Assembly: GCF_964355755.1 (NCBI RefSeq)
Contig: NC_092674.1
Span: forward strand, 27,576,001 to 27,640,000
From: Antedon mediterranea
Lineage: Eukaryota; Echinodermata; Crinoidea; Comatulida; Antedonidae
Direction: 5' to 3'
DNA length: 64,000 nt
Both the position numbers and the translations under genes were made by a program. This document shows, piece by piece, positions 23,017 through 35,000 of the stretch. Every line of letters starts with the position of its first letter. Positions within the stretch are counted from its first letter, which is position 1. The notes below the pieces were generated by a model that was given only the letters and a program-made list of their open reading frames with translations, was not told the origin of the DNA and ran no database searches.

Positions 23017-23400
23017 ATAACAAACCTTTTTAAAGTTTACTCATAATTTAATAAACAAAAACAGGAAGAATTCACAGTATGTTATTAAGTTATTTTAAAG
23101 GATGAGTAACTTCATTTAGATATTATCACCTTTTTTTGAAAAAAAAAACAACTTAATTTTGTTTGTGCAATGCTCGATTATTACCTTGGTAACAAACGAT
23201 ACGGATTATTGATTGTTACCAAGTCAAGTATATGAATGATTTTTTTTAACCAAAAGTGCGAATAACGTCGCAAAACACAAATGTGAGTGTAATGTTGCGG
23301 AGTGGGCACTTTTGGTGAAATTAGGTCTATTAAACGATATCAAACAACCAAATCGTGAATATTTCTAACAAAAAACCAAAGATATAATATAATATGCACA

Positions 23401-23524
23401 TTAATCTTGGTTCCAAAGTTAACGCAACGTCGCGTAGTAAGGCACAACGCAAGTGAGAGTTTACAAGCGACGGTTCGGATGACGTGATTACGTCATTGCA
23501 TTACGTCAAAAGTGGGAACCAACT
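23401..23524. mobile_element. Family B MITE, diverged full copy
   Basis: Left end TTAATCTTGGTTCCAAAG and right end AAAAGTGGGAACCAACTAA, with ACAAGCGACGGTTCGGATGA inside. Confidence 0.7.
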
Positions 23525-24268
23525 AATATAATAAACGGTGATGTAGCCCTTTAATCAAAACCCTCACTCAAAATATAACAATTTCTTCAGCGCCTCTCAG
23601 CTGATAATATTGTCTGTCATCAGGTGTTATATATAATTGGTCCTTTGAACTTGACGTAACGATTATCTTAAATCTGAAAGCCTAGTTGACAGTGGGCCTA
23701 CAATATGTCGACAGTTGGCCTACATGTTGACAGGGCCTGCAATATATTGACAGAGTGGGCCTGCAATATGTTGGCAGTGGCCTGCTGCAAGATGTTGACA
23801 AATGTGCATTTTATGTTGGTGGGGGATAACAGGCTTGCTAATATAATAATGTCTTCGCAAAACGCCAGCTGTGTTGTTTCACATAATTGAATTCAACATT
23901 AAAAATTGACAACATTTGGTAGAGCTTTTAAATAATATTCGCGTTTTCGGGCTTAAGGAGAAACGAATTATAGGAGGCACGCAATAATCTTGTATAATGT
24001 CCTATTAATCCCACGTGAAACGCATGAAAACATAATTTAAGGGTAATTAGAATAGATATTACGTATCGTCACTACAAAATCAGACAATGCCCTTTGTGTC
24101 ACAATGCAGTGTAAACACTTGATTTATACTGTACTTATATACTTGACATTTAAGAAGACCTAATTATGAGAAAGATAATTAAGTGAATCACGACAACTAA
24201 TTAGTTTCATGAGGAAGTGAAATCGAAGGGCTTTTCTTCGGCCTGTAAACATGATGCTCTAGTATCGT
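23525..24268. other. No gene seen
   Basis: Spacer. A short reiterated phrase (TGTTGACAG.GGGCCTGCAATAT) occurs three to four times at 23.69-23.79 kb, a small degenerate tandem repeat. No exon. Confidence 0.45.
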
Positions 24269-24451
24269 TTAAGCTTGGTTTCCACTAGAACTTAACGCAA
24301 GGACGTAAACGCAACGCAAGCGTTTTAACCAATGACAAGCGAAGTTATATAGTTAGCAATCACAAGCGAATAAGCCATCGCTTGTGATTGGTCAATTCAC
24401 TTGCGTTGCGTTACGTCCTTGTATTGCGTCGCTAGTGGGAACCACGCTTTA
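24269..24451. mobile_element. Family B MITE, near-consensus full copy
   Basis: TTA borders both ends. The ends are AGCTTGGTTTCCACTAGAAC and GCTAGTGGGAACCACGCT. The arms GACGTAAACGCAACGCAAG and CTTGCGTTGCGTTACGTCC are inverted around ATAAGCCATCGCTTGTG, so the element can fold almost end to end. It is the best-preserved single copy in the window. Confidence 0.85.
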
Positions 24452-24486
24452 CAGAAGAGGTTTTCCTCTATCTTCCGTACCCGACT

Positions 24487-24676
24487 CAGCGGCGTAACGA
24501 ACGCAGATGCATCATGCTATAGACCACAAGTGGCTCTCCAACGCTGGAGGCCTCAGGTGTTTTTAGCATTTTTTGACATTTTTTAATGCCTGTTTTTCCC
24601 CTCCGGCCTTGCTCAGGGAGCCATGTAAGCTCCCCCTGGGTTTAGCTAGTAAGCGCTCATAGCCGTTACGCCACTG
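24487..24676. mobile_element. 190-bp hAT-type MITE with 8-bp duplication
   Basis: The left end is CAGCGGCGTAACGAACGCAG. The right end, read on the other strand, is CAGTGGCGTAACGGCTATGA. It is flanked by ACCCGACT (24479-24486) and ACCCTACT (24677-24684), an 8-bp pair with one mismatch. CAGTGGCG-type ends and 8-bp target duplications are characteristic of hAT transposons. The interior is GC-richer than its surroundings and has no coding capacity. Confidence 0.7.
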
Positions 24677-25108
24677 ACCCTACTAAAGTACTCATGATCG
24701 GTTGTGTTACAGTTGAGTTAGCACGCAAACGAACATTGTAGGCATAACAGATAAAATATTGATATTTTTATAAAGCGTTTATATTGTGTTGATCAAAGAT
24801 GAACACGTAACATATTAAAGTCCATTCAACAAAGACATTATACAAGTTACAACATAGATTGAATATCTCAAAACATACACCAAACTATTGTAATAATCAC
24901 AATAGAAAATAGCGTATATTGTCTATGATAAACACTACAATAATATCCGGTTTAGTAATGATAAAGGAAAATCACGAATATTAATATTAATCAATTTTAT
25001 ATATGCAGGAAATTGAAATCTAAAAAATTAAATTGATACCTTAACTAAATTGAGAGGAAGCAATTGCGTTTACGGTTTAAAAAATAAAGAGTTGTGAGTA
25101 TTGTAATA

Positions 25109-25183
25109 CACATTACAGGTTTTTAACTGACTGTCGATAGTCAGTTAGACTCTATCTAATGACAGCTGCAGAGTCGGATGTGT
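25109..25183. repeat. Lone relative of the 57-bp minisatellite unit
   Basis: Contains GACTGTCGATAGTCAGTTAG, then TCTAATGACAGCTGCAG, in the same order as the 57-bp unit arrayed at 55.4-57.0 kb. It is bounded by CACAT on the left and ATGTG on the right. Outside the big array this is the only copy I found. Confidence 0.75.
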
Positions 25184-25489
25184 GGAATACTGAAAATGAT
25201 GCTAAAGTTGCACATGCAGTATATGTTGTTTAGTCGCTTCATTAAATGGGAGAATATTATATTGTGATGTTCGTTTTCTTTTCATTGTAATTTTCAGGAT
25301 ACTGAATATTCTGTTTTCTTCCTGCGTGGAATAGGCAACGTCTTACACGCGCGCGCGTGCAAACTATTAAACGCGATGACGTTTTTAATGTTCATAGATG
25401 TATCATCAATGCACCCTTTGTAAATATCGATACTAATTGAACATATCATGATTGCATAGTAAAAAACACTTTTGCTTTTAATTATTAAT
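25184..25489. other. No gene seen; CG-core motif
   Basis: Holds ACACGCGCGCGCGTGCAAAC at about 25347, a CG-core family motif, otherwise AT-rich sequence. Confidence 0.45.
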
Positions 25490-25735
25490 TCACTTTGCAT
25501 TTCCCATCCCCTTCCAATTTGTTGGCTCCTCGATTGGAATCCGTAGTGTTTAATGTCCTGGTTGTTTTCTGTTGATCTGCCCCGTGCCCCTCTTGTCACT
25601 GACCCTTCGTTTTGTGTCCTAGGCAGACCTTTTTCCCCTCTGATTCATTGTTATTTGTATATGTCATTTATTCCATTATTGTTTCAACCTTTAAACGGAA
25701 GTAAACAAATGTTATTTTGAATTTGAATGTGGAGA
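25490..25735 (+). mobile_element. LINE-like 3-prime region (tentative)
   Basis: A less AT-rich 130-bp block (CATCCCCTTCCAATTTG through CCTAGGCAGACC) is followed by T-rich sequence and a GTTATTTTGAATTTGAATG tail. This layout resembles non-LTR retrotransposon 3-prime ends, but no protein tail is recognisable. Confidence 0.35.
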
Positions 25736-26069
25736 ACTCGTCCAGCTAAAAAAATTACAAACATGAATGATGATCATAAGATGTTTAAGCAAATATACCA
25801 TACATTATAGATGACCTTTGTGTATTGGTGCATTAACAAAATTATGTTGTCTCTCACCAAAAGGTCATTGGAAATAAAATAGTCTCAATAGCACTAACAA
25901 AAATAGAAATGTTTATAGAAGTTACCGTAATTGATTGGTCCTTATTCAGTAAGTTTGATATACGCTTAAGCATATCGATATTAAGCTAGGAAAACAATAA
26001 AGTGTTGAGTAGATAAGTATGATCAACTCGAGTATAATTAATTTACAAATCTTTGATCCCTTGTCCCGA
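25736..26069. other. No gene seen
   Basis: AT-rich spacer. Confidence 0.5.
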
Positions 26070-26230
26070 TGTGACAAACAAATTTGATGTTCATATATTT
26101 GGACATGATGATGTCATATCACTACCATATTTGGGAATATCACTACCGTAGTTGGGAATATCACTACCATATTTGGGCGCATCACACTTTTGTTGTCGTC
26201 AAACTAGTTTGATAGTGTAGACAGAGCTTA
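26070..26230 (-). mobile_element. Family A MITE, reversed, one end missing
   Basis: The plus-strand right end GATAGTGTAGACAGAGCTTAA is the element's left end. The opposite terminal repeat is absent beyond TGTGACAAACAAATTTGATG. One internal segment is triplicated (ATATCACTACC.TA.TTGGG). Two intact CArG boxes (CCATATTTGG). Confidence 0.8.
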
Positions 26231-26652
26231 AATACGTTTCAAAGGAATGAAAAATCTGGCAATAATGTTTTCTACTGAATATTTCATGCTGGTTGTGTGT
26301 ATAAATTCAATATCAATTATGTATAAAGAATATTTAGTCGATAAAAACGCGAATCATACTCCATGAAACAATCTAAACATTCTTCATGTGCACAGTATAA
26401 GCTAGGCCTACACGAAATGTATTTGTTGAATATATGCCATGTTGCGTAGTTTATAAATTAAACTTGTTGATTTAGGAAGGCATGGACCACTGAGACCATA
26501 ATTGAACAACACACATGTATATTGGCAATTTGAGATCAAAGTCGGTCCCAGTCTTTCTTGTTTTGTAAATGCACTAAGCTCATACATAAGACGTCGTGTA
26601 TATCGTGAAAAATACGCGTCTCTGTAGTGATCACAAAGTAAATATTATATGC

Positions 26653-26915
26653 ATGGTTTCCACTTCGACGCAATGCAACTACGTAGACGCAGCGTAAAGC
26701 TTGGTTCCCACTAGGACATAGCGCAACGTAAGCAATTTAACCATCACAAATGGATCATCCGAACTGTTACTTGTTATTGGTCAGCTCGCTTTTAATGCGT
26801 TTACGTCCTTGCGTTCTAGTGGGGAACCAACGTAAGTTGACCGATCACAGGCGTCAGGTCAAATGATCAATCGCGTCGTTGCTTGTGATGTGCTTACGTC
26901 ATCATGGGAACACAA
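26653..26915. mobile_element. Family B MITE interrupted by a second B copy
   Basis: The outer copy runs from TGGTTTCCACTTCGACGCAA to ACGTCATCATGGGAACAC and is split at a TAA. The inner copy (26698-26832) starts AGCTTGGTTCCCACTAGGAC and ends TAGTGGGGAACCAACG. TAA is present directly before and after the insert (26695-26697, 26833-26835). Removing the insert restores a continuous family B arm, so the nesting is convincing. Confidence 0.75.
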
Positions 26916-27349
26916 CCGTAGAGATATTGTTCCGACGCTAAGGTTTGCCGAAAATATAACCGTTATTAATGAGACTATGTTATCAAATTATGTAACATTC
27001 CTCACGCTTATCCGTGGCATCACCCTAGCTGACACCACGCGGCGTTGCGTAGGATCATAGACCACATTATAGCCTTGCCTTGTTATATGTGACAGCATAG
27101 GACCCAGGTGTGTTTGCTTATACTAATCAAGCCTTGCTGTCGTGCAATTTACCTTATGTAATTCAATTACTGGTTCCTTGATATATAACAACATACTCTA
27201 TGTACCGAGCACTCATAATCATTTAAAACGATTAAGTGACTTTGTCGCAGGTTGGCATACTAATTACATTATAATTGGAATTTTTAATAATAGTTGATTG
27301 AAATGAACGGTAAAAAACGGTCTAAACAAGTCCCAGTGGGTTACTGTAT
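26916..27349. other. No gene seen
   Basis: Spacer with no supported feature. Confidence 0.5.
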
Positions 27350-27970
27350 AATGTTGACTAGTTTAGGCCTAGTACTAATAGTACTATGTATTAAGATGAT
27401 TTGAAAATGTATGATATTGTTTTCAGTTAATATGTAATGTAAATGTATAAATGATATCTTGCAGAGTTTTTTTAAGATGTAAGGGGAAACTTTATGTCTA
27501 TGAATGAAAATAGTATATATTTAAAAAGATTATATACAAACATAATACAATTGTTTATTTATGTTTTGAAATGAAATAAAGGTGAGTGAACCTCACAAAA
27601 GAGAGAAAAAAAAAGATGATTTGAAAATTGGGATTGTGTGAGTACAAAGTACAAAGTCTTCCCCTTTAATTCACCCTATTCTCGGACTGTATCTAGATTT
27701 ATCCAGTATCATAGGAATATTCGATGATACAGCATTACATGTGCTTCAAATGTATCGCCTAGCATCATAATAACATAAAAGGTTGACATAGGCCTAGAGT
27801 ACTAAGAGTATTAGTAGTACTTAGATGATTTGAACATTGGTCATTGGACACACAAGGCTTCCCCTTCAATTCACCCGATTCTCGGTATTGTATCTGGATT
27901 TCTCCAGTATCATAGGAATATTCGATGATACAGCATGTGCTTCACATGTATCGCTTAATATCATCAAGGA
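27350..27970. repeat. 201-bp tandem repeat, interrupted
   Basis: Two long copies share CCAGTATCATAGGAATATTC (27703 and 27904), CCCCTTTAATTCACCC versus CCCCTTCAATTCACCC, and GGCCTAGAGTACTAAG-type starts, at an offset of 201 bp. The first copy is split by the insertion at 27409-27612. A diverged relative lies at 54.18-54.30 kb. Confidence 0.75.
27409..27612 (+). mobile_element. 204-bp retroinsertion with 16-bp target duplication
   Basis: AAGATGATTTGAAAAT occurs identically at 27393-27408 and 27613-27628. The segment between ends in GAAATAAAGGTGAGTGAACC and an A-rich run, so it carries a polyadenylation-like AATAAA and a poly(A) end. A long perfect duplication plus a poly(A) tail is the mark of target-primed reverse transcription by LINE machinery. 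The cargo is either a 5-prime-truncated LINE or a retroposed transcript 3-prime end; I do not recognise it. Confidence 0.75.
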
Positions 27971-28559
27971 GAAATTATAATTCCTCCATTTTATCATATA
28001 TCATAATCCAAGCTATCTTACATGATATAGGTATCACGATGCTGTTTAAACCCGAATATTCTCATGGTACTGGGCAAATATTGTCGTAATATTGTCATTT
28101 GTGAGATTACCGCATTGAGAGAGATTGTAAAGTAAATTAGGACGGATTTCTGCAAACAGTTAAGAATAGAATATTGTAAGCCTACATTACAAATGTTTAT
28201 AAAATCAATGTATACGGAATAGGGAACAATGTAAGGAAATACTGCATACACTATTCCTTTCCCTCTAAATGATATATCATGTTTTCTATTTTTATATACC
28301 TGCAGTTGCTGTAACTGAAACAGAAATAACCATATACTTTCGAGACCTTTTAGAAAGACAGTTTTGTATAGGATTTTTCGTTTGTATAAGTATTTCACTT
28401 TCTAATGTAATTTGATACCATGTCACATTCAAGTCTTCCTCAGCAGCCAACATCCCAGACGGTCGAAATCCCGTTTGTCTAATTTCCAATATTTTGAGTC
28501 CAACGTATTGCGCCTACTTAATATTGGCTGAACCAATGACAAAGCTTGACAATGTATTT
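27971..28559. other. No gene seen
   Basis: Minus-strand open frames of 126 and 65 codons overlap at 28.02-28.49 kb. They lack any recognisable domain and I do not support them as genes. Confidence 0.45.
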
Positions 28560-28680
28560 CAAAATGTAAATTATTTTCACACCCTGATTCCCCATTCCCT
28601 TTGAATCCAATCTTGTTTTTCTTGTATTTTGTATCATGTGGACGTTTGTCTGAAATATAAGTTGAATTGAATTGAATTAA
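28560..28680 (+). mobile_element. LINE 3-prime tail (TTGAA)n
   Basis: CCCATTCCCTTTGAATCC, then TGTATCATGTGGACG, then GTCTGAAATATAAGTTGAAT and repeated TTGAA. The pentanucleotide tail after a GTCTGAAATA-like phrase is common at the 3-prime end of CR1/L2-like elements. Coding sequence is absent. Confidence 0.45.
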
Positions 28681-29449
28681 AGTAAAATAAGACTTGCTTA
28701 CAGTACATGCGCAGACTTATTAAAAACAACATTTCTTATCAAAATAAACTTGCTTTCACACACAACATTCCGTACCACTAGCTTTCGTTATACATTACTT
28801 TATATAGTCATGCTTAAGATCATTTTACACTGCATCACTTGGCTATAGAAAAATAAATGTTAAACATGCGTCATTCCGTAATATTATTTACAACTGTTCC
28901 GAAACGTAAGCTAAATTTATGGTAAAGTGTGTGTGTGTCATTTTACATTTTTAGCCTAAAATGTTGATGATTTATTGAGATTTTTTTTTTAGATTTCAGC
29001 GTCATTTAAGATAAATGTAGCGATGGTATAGGCAGATCTTAATCGAAGTCGAATAGGTAAATTGTCCATTTTTGACAGTTATGAAATAATTACGAATATA
29101 AAGATAATTTGTTATTTTTGCGCAGAGTGAATAAATTTTTCGATAAATTTAACAACTATACTGACTACTTTGTCCAAATTCTCGTCAACAGTAAGCTATA
29201 AAGTGAATTCTTGAAGATTTAATTTGTATTTGATTCCTTGGCATATCGATTTCTTTGTCCCGTACTTCGTTACAAAACATTTGTCGTATAACGACAGAAC
29301 GTTGTTTACTGTGACACGCCACTCCAGCAAAATTATTACGTATAACCACATTGGCCGTGGTAGTTTTTGAATAATATATAAATCCAAAGGCAAATATTTT
29401 TTTTATAACATATTTAATGAGGGTGATCTATCCAGTAATTGCTAATCAT
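28681..29449. other. No gene seen
   Basis: AT-rich spacer. Confidence 0.5.
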
Positions 29450-29700
29450 TAGGGACCCTCAGGTTCACAAGAGAAAAAATATATACAAGATGCTCTACAT
29501 AAACAAAGTCTTATTACAAGTCTTTGGGAGTGGAGTGGTAATTTTGTCCTTAGAAAAAATCCTGACATGTGACGGGACTTCAACCCAGGACCTTTGGAGT
29601 GGTAGCCAAGCATCATAACCACCAAGCCACAACTCCACTTAGTGGCTGGATCTCCATGGGTATCAGTGGCTGGATCTCAATTGAGATACAAATAAAGTAA
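29450..29700 (-). mobile_element. tRNA-derived SINE
   Basis: On the minus strand TGGCTTGGTGG (29619-29629) is a good A box and GGTTGAAGTCC (29575-29585) a good B box, about 34 bp apart. This is the spacing of a tRNA-type RNA polymerase III promoter. A T/A-rich body of about 120 bp follows. Upstream, GAGATCCAGCCACTGATACC is repeated in tandem; the same phrase occurs alone at 45.71 kb, so it is part of a dispersed family. The tRNA fold is not preserved. Confidence 0.6.
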
Positions 29701-31622
29701 ACAAAAAGCTCAAAATGACAAAGTAAATCAACCATAAAGATGTGGTTGGGAAATTCATTTGGAAATAATATTTTTCTTCAGAACTTATAAAGTATTCTCA
29801 ATTGAATAATGTATAGAAAGATGACAAAAGATGTATATTTATATAAACTTTACAGAAACTTTTTTATATTGTTTTAATTTTGCATTTATTATAATACCTA
29901 CAACCTCTTACTCGTGTTCACTTACATAATTCATTGCACGGCAACTTGAAAAATATAGCAAATAGATAAATATTAGAGGCAGTCAACCCGTTGGGTGTTT
30001 GCGCGCCTCCGTCGAATCCTTTAAAGTAATACCAATAGGGATAATTCGATTGCGCAAACGACGCCAGAGAAGAAATCAACAGAAACGTTACGATCGTCTG
30101 CGCATGTCTACAAACTAATCGGTGTTGTGAATAATTTGTATCGCTTTCGCTACAACCCCCAATTTATAATAATTATAATATCAATTAGGCATTATAGATA
30201 ATAGGCATACGCGGTGATTTCTGTTGCATTTCACGTCTTCAGCGTTGCAAGCCATCTTACGATCGATATACGCCAGCCTAGCTCTATGACCAACACACGC
30301 TAGGCTGTCATTACGCCATATTGTTTATTCTAACGAGGTGCCGTTGTTACTATTGAATTATTTATTTAAACTTATAAATAATATTAAGTAGAAACATGCA
30401 AAATAAAATGTGAAAAAATATAGATACAAGAATATAACATCAAGAATGATAATTCAAAATACATTTTAAATCTCTGTATAAGTAAGTCTATTCACCACTA
30501 ACATCATATACATGTGATTTCTACTCATTTTCAGGCATTTTCTTAATTCTTACAATATTTTTTTTAATATAACGATAACATCAGTTGATATCTTAAAAAT
30601 GTATTGACTAAAAGTAAAACTACTATAGATGTTAAATAATACCATCCATGTCTCTATCCTAGTTTAAAAGAAATTAAAATTAACTTTAAAAAAAAAATAT
30701 GCAAGCTTTTTCGTACACTGTTACTATTAATGAAATTAAAAATAAAACAAGAACCCTGTGGGTATCGAGGTTCTCATGTACGTACATCCACGAGCGTTTT
30801 CACGGCCTGAGTAAGTCTATGTAATTCAGCTTATAATCACAACCGAAAACTATACAAGTTTGAGCTTCACAAGGTATACAAGATTCAATCCTATTTCTAC
30901 ACCATAAACTCATATTCCCACAATTCATTGCGTTCGATAATTGCATCTTGTTAGAAACTTTTTTATCCCCAACTTAAATCCCAAAATGTATGTCACAAGT
31001 ACTGTGACGTGTTTGAGGACGGTGCGCATGCGCATTTGAGTCTATTGCCAAAAGATGTGGAAAGTACAGGATTCGCGTCTGAACGAGTTGGGAAGTGAAT
31101 TTAACGGTGTTTTTTAATCGAAATGTTCATAAAATGGTAATCGTATTAATTACACATCTTAAAATTACCTAATTTTATAAGTATTGTATTAACACCATCT
31201 TAATTTTTTTTTACTGAAGATGTCATAGATATATCTACATTATTACAAAAACAATTACAAATCTCTACGATATTTATTTTACATTATCAACAAACACCAC
31301 AGCAGAAAACATACATTAAAGTAAATTGTGTTGTATACAATTTCAAACCCAACATAGTTTTGAAGAAATAATATAATGAAATCGGTGACCGAGAAATATT
31401 ATAACATTTAATATGTATTGCAAACTTGAAAACATATTAGTAACATTTAACGAGTCATTTTGTAGTTTTGATAAAGACTATTTTCTAGTGTGTGACTAAA
31501 CAGAACCCTTAAAAAACAGACATACAGTTGTTTGAAATCTAATTAATAATATCTAAACCCTAACAGAATATCCACCTTATAGTTAATATCATTTTTTATA
31601 TATATTTATATGACAATATTGT
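29701..31622. other. Gene-free stretch, perhaps part of the GUCY1A 3-prime UTR at its right edge
   Basis: AT-rich. A short GTTTGCGC...GCGCAAAC inverted pair lies at 29.99-30.06 kb. At about 30.75 kb ACCCTGTGGGTATCGAGGTT resembles the repeat at 50.8-51.0 kb. No exon is visible. How far the cyclase transcript extends into this stretch cannot be told from sequence. Confidence 0.4.
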
Positions 31623-31628
31623 TTTATT
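31623..31628 (-). terminator. Candidate polyadenylation signal of the cyclase gene
   Basis: AATAAA on the minus strand, about 275 nt after the stop codon. It is the first one downstream of the stop. In AT-rich DNA such hexamers are common, so it is only a candidate. Confidence 0.3.
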
Positions 31629-31900
31629 CAATTGACATTTGCAAATCACGATTGAATGTTAGTCTATCACTACCTGTTACCACGCCCATATTAACATTCG
31701 ATTCAGATCATTTTCAAACAAACCCAAAGCACTTATACGCTTGCGTGTACACACGTAATAACACTGTGTTATTCGTTATCTGAAACCATGTAACATTAAG
31801 TGTAGTGTACGTATATTGTCATAATGTCATTTATCCCGCCATGTTCAGCTCATTATATCAATATTGTATCTTGTGCATACTTTAAAACTTTGGATCGGTG

Positions 31901-32060
31901 TTATCTAGATATGGCATTGACGTCATTGTGTTCACCGGCAGACGATGAGTTGTATCCTTCTAGAAAGTAACACGTTCCTGGATGGATAGTAAGAGATCCC
32001 TCTGGCAAGGTATCAATGGGCCTCTCCGTGAATATAAATCCTTTGGTGTTCACAAGAAGT
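31901..32060 (-). CDS. GUCY1A1: GUCY1A coding exon 9 (last, with stop)
   Basis: 160 nt including TAA, acceptor ACATATTTCAG-like (TTTCAG). Encodes the final part of the catalytic domain ([23 protein letters not shown]) and a short tail [15 protein letters not shown]. The tail is much shorter than the Gln/Lys-rich tail of vertebrate alpha-1. Confidence 0.9.
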
Positions 32061-35000
32061 CTGAAATATGAAAATGATTGTTTATAATAGGCCTACACGA
32101 CACGCAACTTTGCACGAGCGTTAAAGTACTGATAAAAACGGTACACAGCTGCTGCACGCGCGTTAATATATTGATAAAAATAGTACACAGCTTTTGAACC
32201 CGCGCGTCCACAATACTGCATCAGAAAGCAGACGACAAGGAATAACTCATCTGCGCCTAGGCCCATACCTCAAAAGCTTTGTACGCGTAATTCCGATTTA
32301 CAACACACCTGTTTGGCAAACAACTAAATTACTTATAGTAGAATCTTCAAACGTTTGCCGAAATTTAAATTGTTTCTATAATGCATTCTATTCTTTGCAT
32401 TTATTTTTAAAACGTGAAAAAAGAAATTATGAGAATTAAGGACAAACCGATTACGAAGGCTCTTAAAGCGATTGATCGCAGATAACAATACGTTTTGTAG
32501 ACATAAAGAACATTTAACAGAAAATACGAAATACTTTGATTCCAACTTTACTTATCATGTATTTACTAGGATTTATTTTCACAGATTTATTTTTTATAGA
32601 TTTGGTTGTTATTTGTGACGTCATATACTGTTTTGGTATATGGTTTTTGTGTGGATAGTTCTTTAATAGTTACGCCTACTGTGCCAACACGCTATTGCAT
32701 GCAATTGAAATAATGTTTTTTCTTCAAAATACGAAACAACAGTAACAGCAAGAAAGACTTGTCTAAAAAATGTCATAAAATAATTATAATGTAATAGCCA
32801 ACAGGCAACCTGCCTCATCACACAGAAAACGTGTTCTCTATTCTAGGGCTTCAAAACAGTATTCTAGGGCTTCGAAAGAGATTTCCATCTTTTCCGTGGT
32901 TTGAAGGCCTTTAAGGCACACAATATGGAGCATTATAGTATCATTATAGTAACAGTAACGGCAAGGTGGAGATTAATAATGTAAATAGTTGTAATTATTA
33001 TAATATAGCAACGCAACCTGCCTCATCACACATGTGTTCGCTCTATACAGATCTTTTCCGTGGTTTGATGGCCATTAGGGCACAGAATCTGGATTATTAT
33101 AGTATGATTATTGAGTATAACTTACTCATGAGTAGTTGGGCTAACGTTGATCTTATCTGCTACACTGTGTGATTCAAATTTGTTGGCTAGGGTCACGTTG
33201 TTACCGAATAAACAATAACGCGGCATTTTGCGACCCACGACACCAGCAACCACTGAACCTGTGTGGAGTCCAATCCGTATCTAGAAAGACAATACAAAAT
33301 GTTAGTAAAATCATTCAATTTTGTTGGTAATAATATGAAATAATGCAGTCTTTAAAAAAAAGTCTCATAACGTTTAGAACAGAAAATAATCATGAGTTTT
33401 AGGCCTACAGATTTAAATTGTCTCGATTTTATCGTTGACAAATGGCGTAAACATAATATTCATGTTACGGTATTAGTTTTGTTACTTTTACATTTTGTAC
33501 ATAATTTAGTTTAAGTAGTTTGCTTGTAAATAGCCCTCTTGCTAAATCAAATCTCTAGAAGCGTGACACTGTTTCAAACGTGTAGCTTCCAAATAAAGTA
33601 TTATTATTTAAATATTTATCCAGACACAATAAGGTAAAAGGAAAACCTGTCTTAAATACAAAATGAATGAAAAGGTACGGTACTGTAGTGCGTTCCAAAA
33701 AAAGGGGGGAGAAGCATGTTAATTATTAAGAAAGGTAATATTTGAAGACAAAATATGCATATAAAACAGTCTAGTTGAACTGTTACACCATGAAACTACC
33801 TCATAATTGCAATTAATTTATATTCATTAAAGTCAAACTAGTTTTGCATTTTGTTTCGGTGCCCGGGAATAGTTTATAGTATGCAGTGAAAAAGAGGTGA
33901 TTTTGTATACATAACGATATCCTATAATCTATTTCTATGAAATATTATGCTGGGCAGGTGGTATATATTTACAAGTGATATACCTCTGTGGATTGGTAAT
34001 ATCAGAAGATATTTCTAGCATTTCAATTTGAAAATGAAAAACGACACCTTTTCGCAGATTTTCAAATTTTTTATCACGTAAAGCATAGTTGATTAAAATG
34101 ACGCATTACTAAACGCGTTAAGCTCTGTCTACACTATCAAACTAGTTTGACAAAAAAAAAGCGTGACGTGCCCAAATATGGTAGTGATATGTTCAAATAT
34201 GTTAATGATATGACATCATCGTGTCCATATAGTGAAAACACATATTTTTTTGTCACATAAAGTTTGATAGTGTAGACAAGGCTTTATATGACTTGCGGTT
34301 TTCGTTTTTTTTTTACATGCGTTGATTCACCTACATACGTTGCAACAATGTTAGTTTCACAAACGCAAATGCGTTCTTACTTGACATAAACGCGTTCACG
34401 ATGTACGTGAGGCACTAAGAAGGTGCATATCGAAACGCCCACAAAGTTTAATTCTCGTATGATCTATGTATACTTATTTTCTTCATTTATAAACGGAAGT
34501 AGAATGAAACGAGCTAAAATGAATGCATTAACAAACGATAATCGTAAAGAAATTGTAACCGTAAAATACAATTAAGAATACTAATAAAACAGTCTGTGAC
34601 ATTTGAAAGAAAACAAAATTACATTAGAATTGTAATGACGAAGAGGGTATAAATAACGCATCAATCATAGGTTTAAACGATTAAATTTATTCAGTTATCG
34701 ATTTTCCAGTCAGCTATTGTATTCACTCATACATTCTTCTGTCAATCATCCTCCGATACATTCTTTATCTTATTCATATATTCATTCACATTGCTTGCTT
34801 TCCCCCTGTAATGTGTTTAAATTTAGTCCACTTGAACAGGTGGCTGGCCGAGTGTCAGCACTGTCTTTCTCTGTCTCTGTCTAATTTGTACAGTGCCGGC
34901 CATAGACAACCTCTGTGATACCTTGTCATATAAGCATCACATATGACATGACACACTCATAAACATAACATTACCTTAACATGACATTTTAATTTTTATT

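Noticed and set aside
25490-25735. Protein-coding end of a LINE
   Set aside because: No reverse-transcriptase tail could be read in any frame; only the layout suggests a LINE 3-prime end.
28018-28489. 126- and 65-codon minus-strand frames as a gene
   Set aside because: No domain, ordinary AT-rich composition, overlapping frames, no flanking exon signals I could support.
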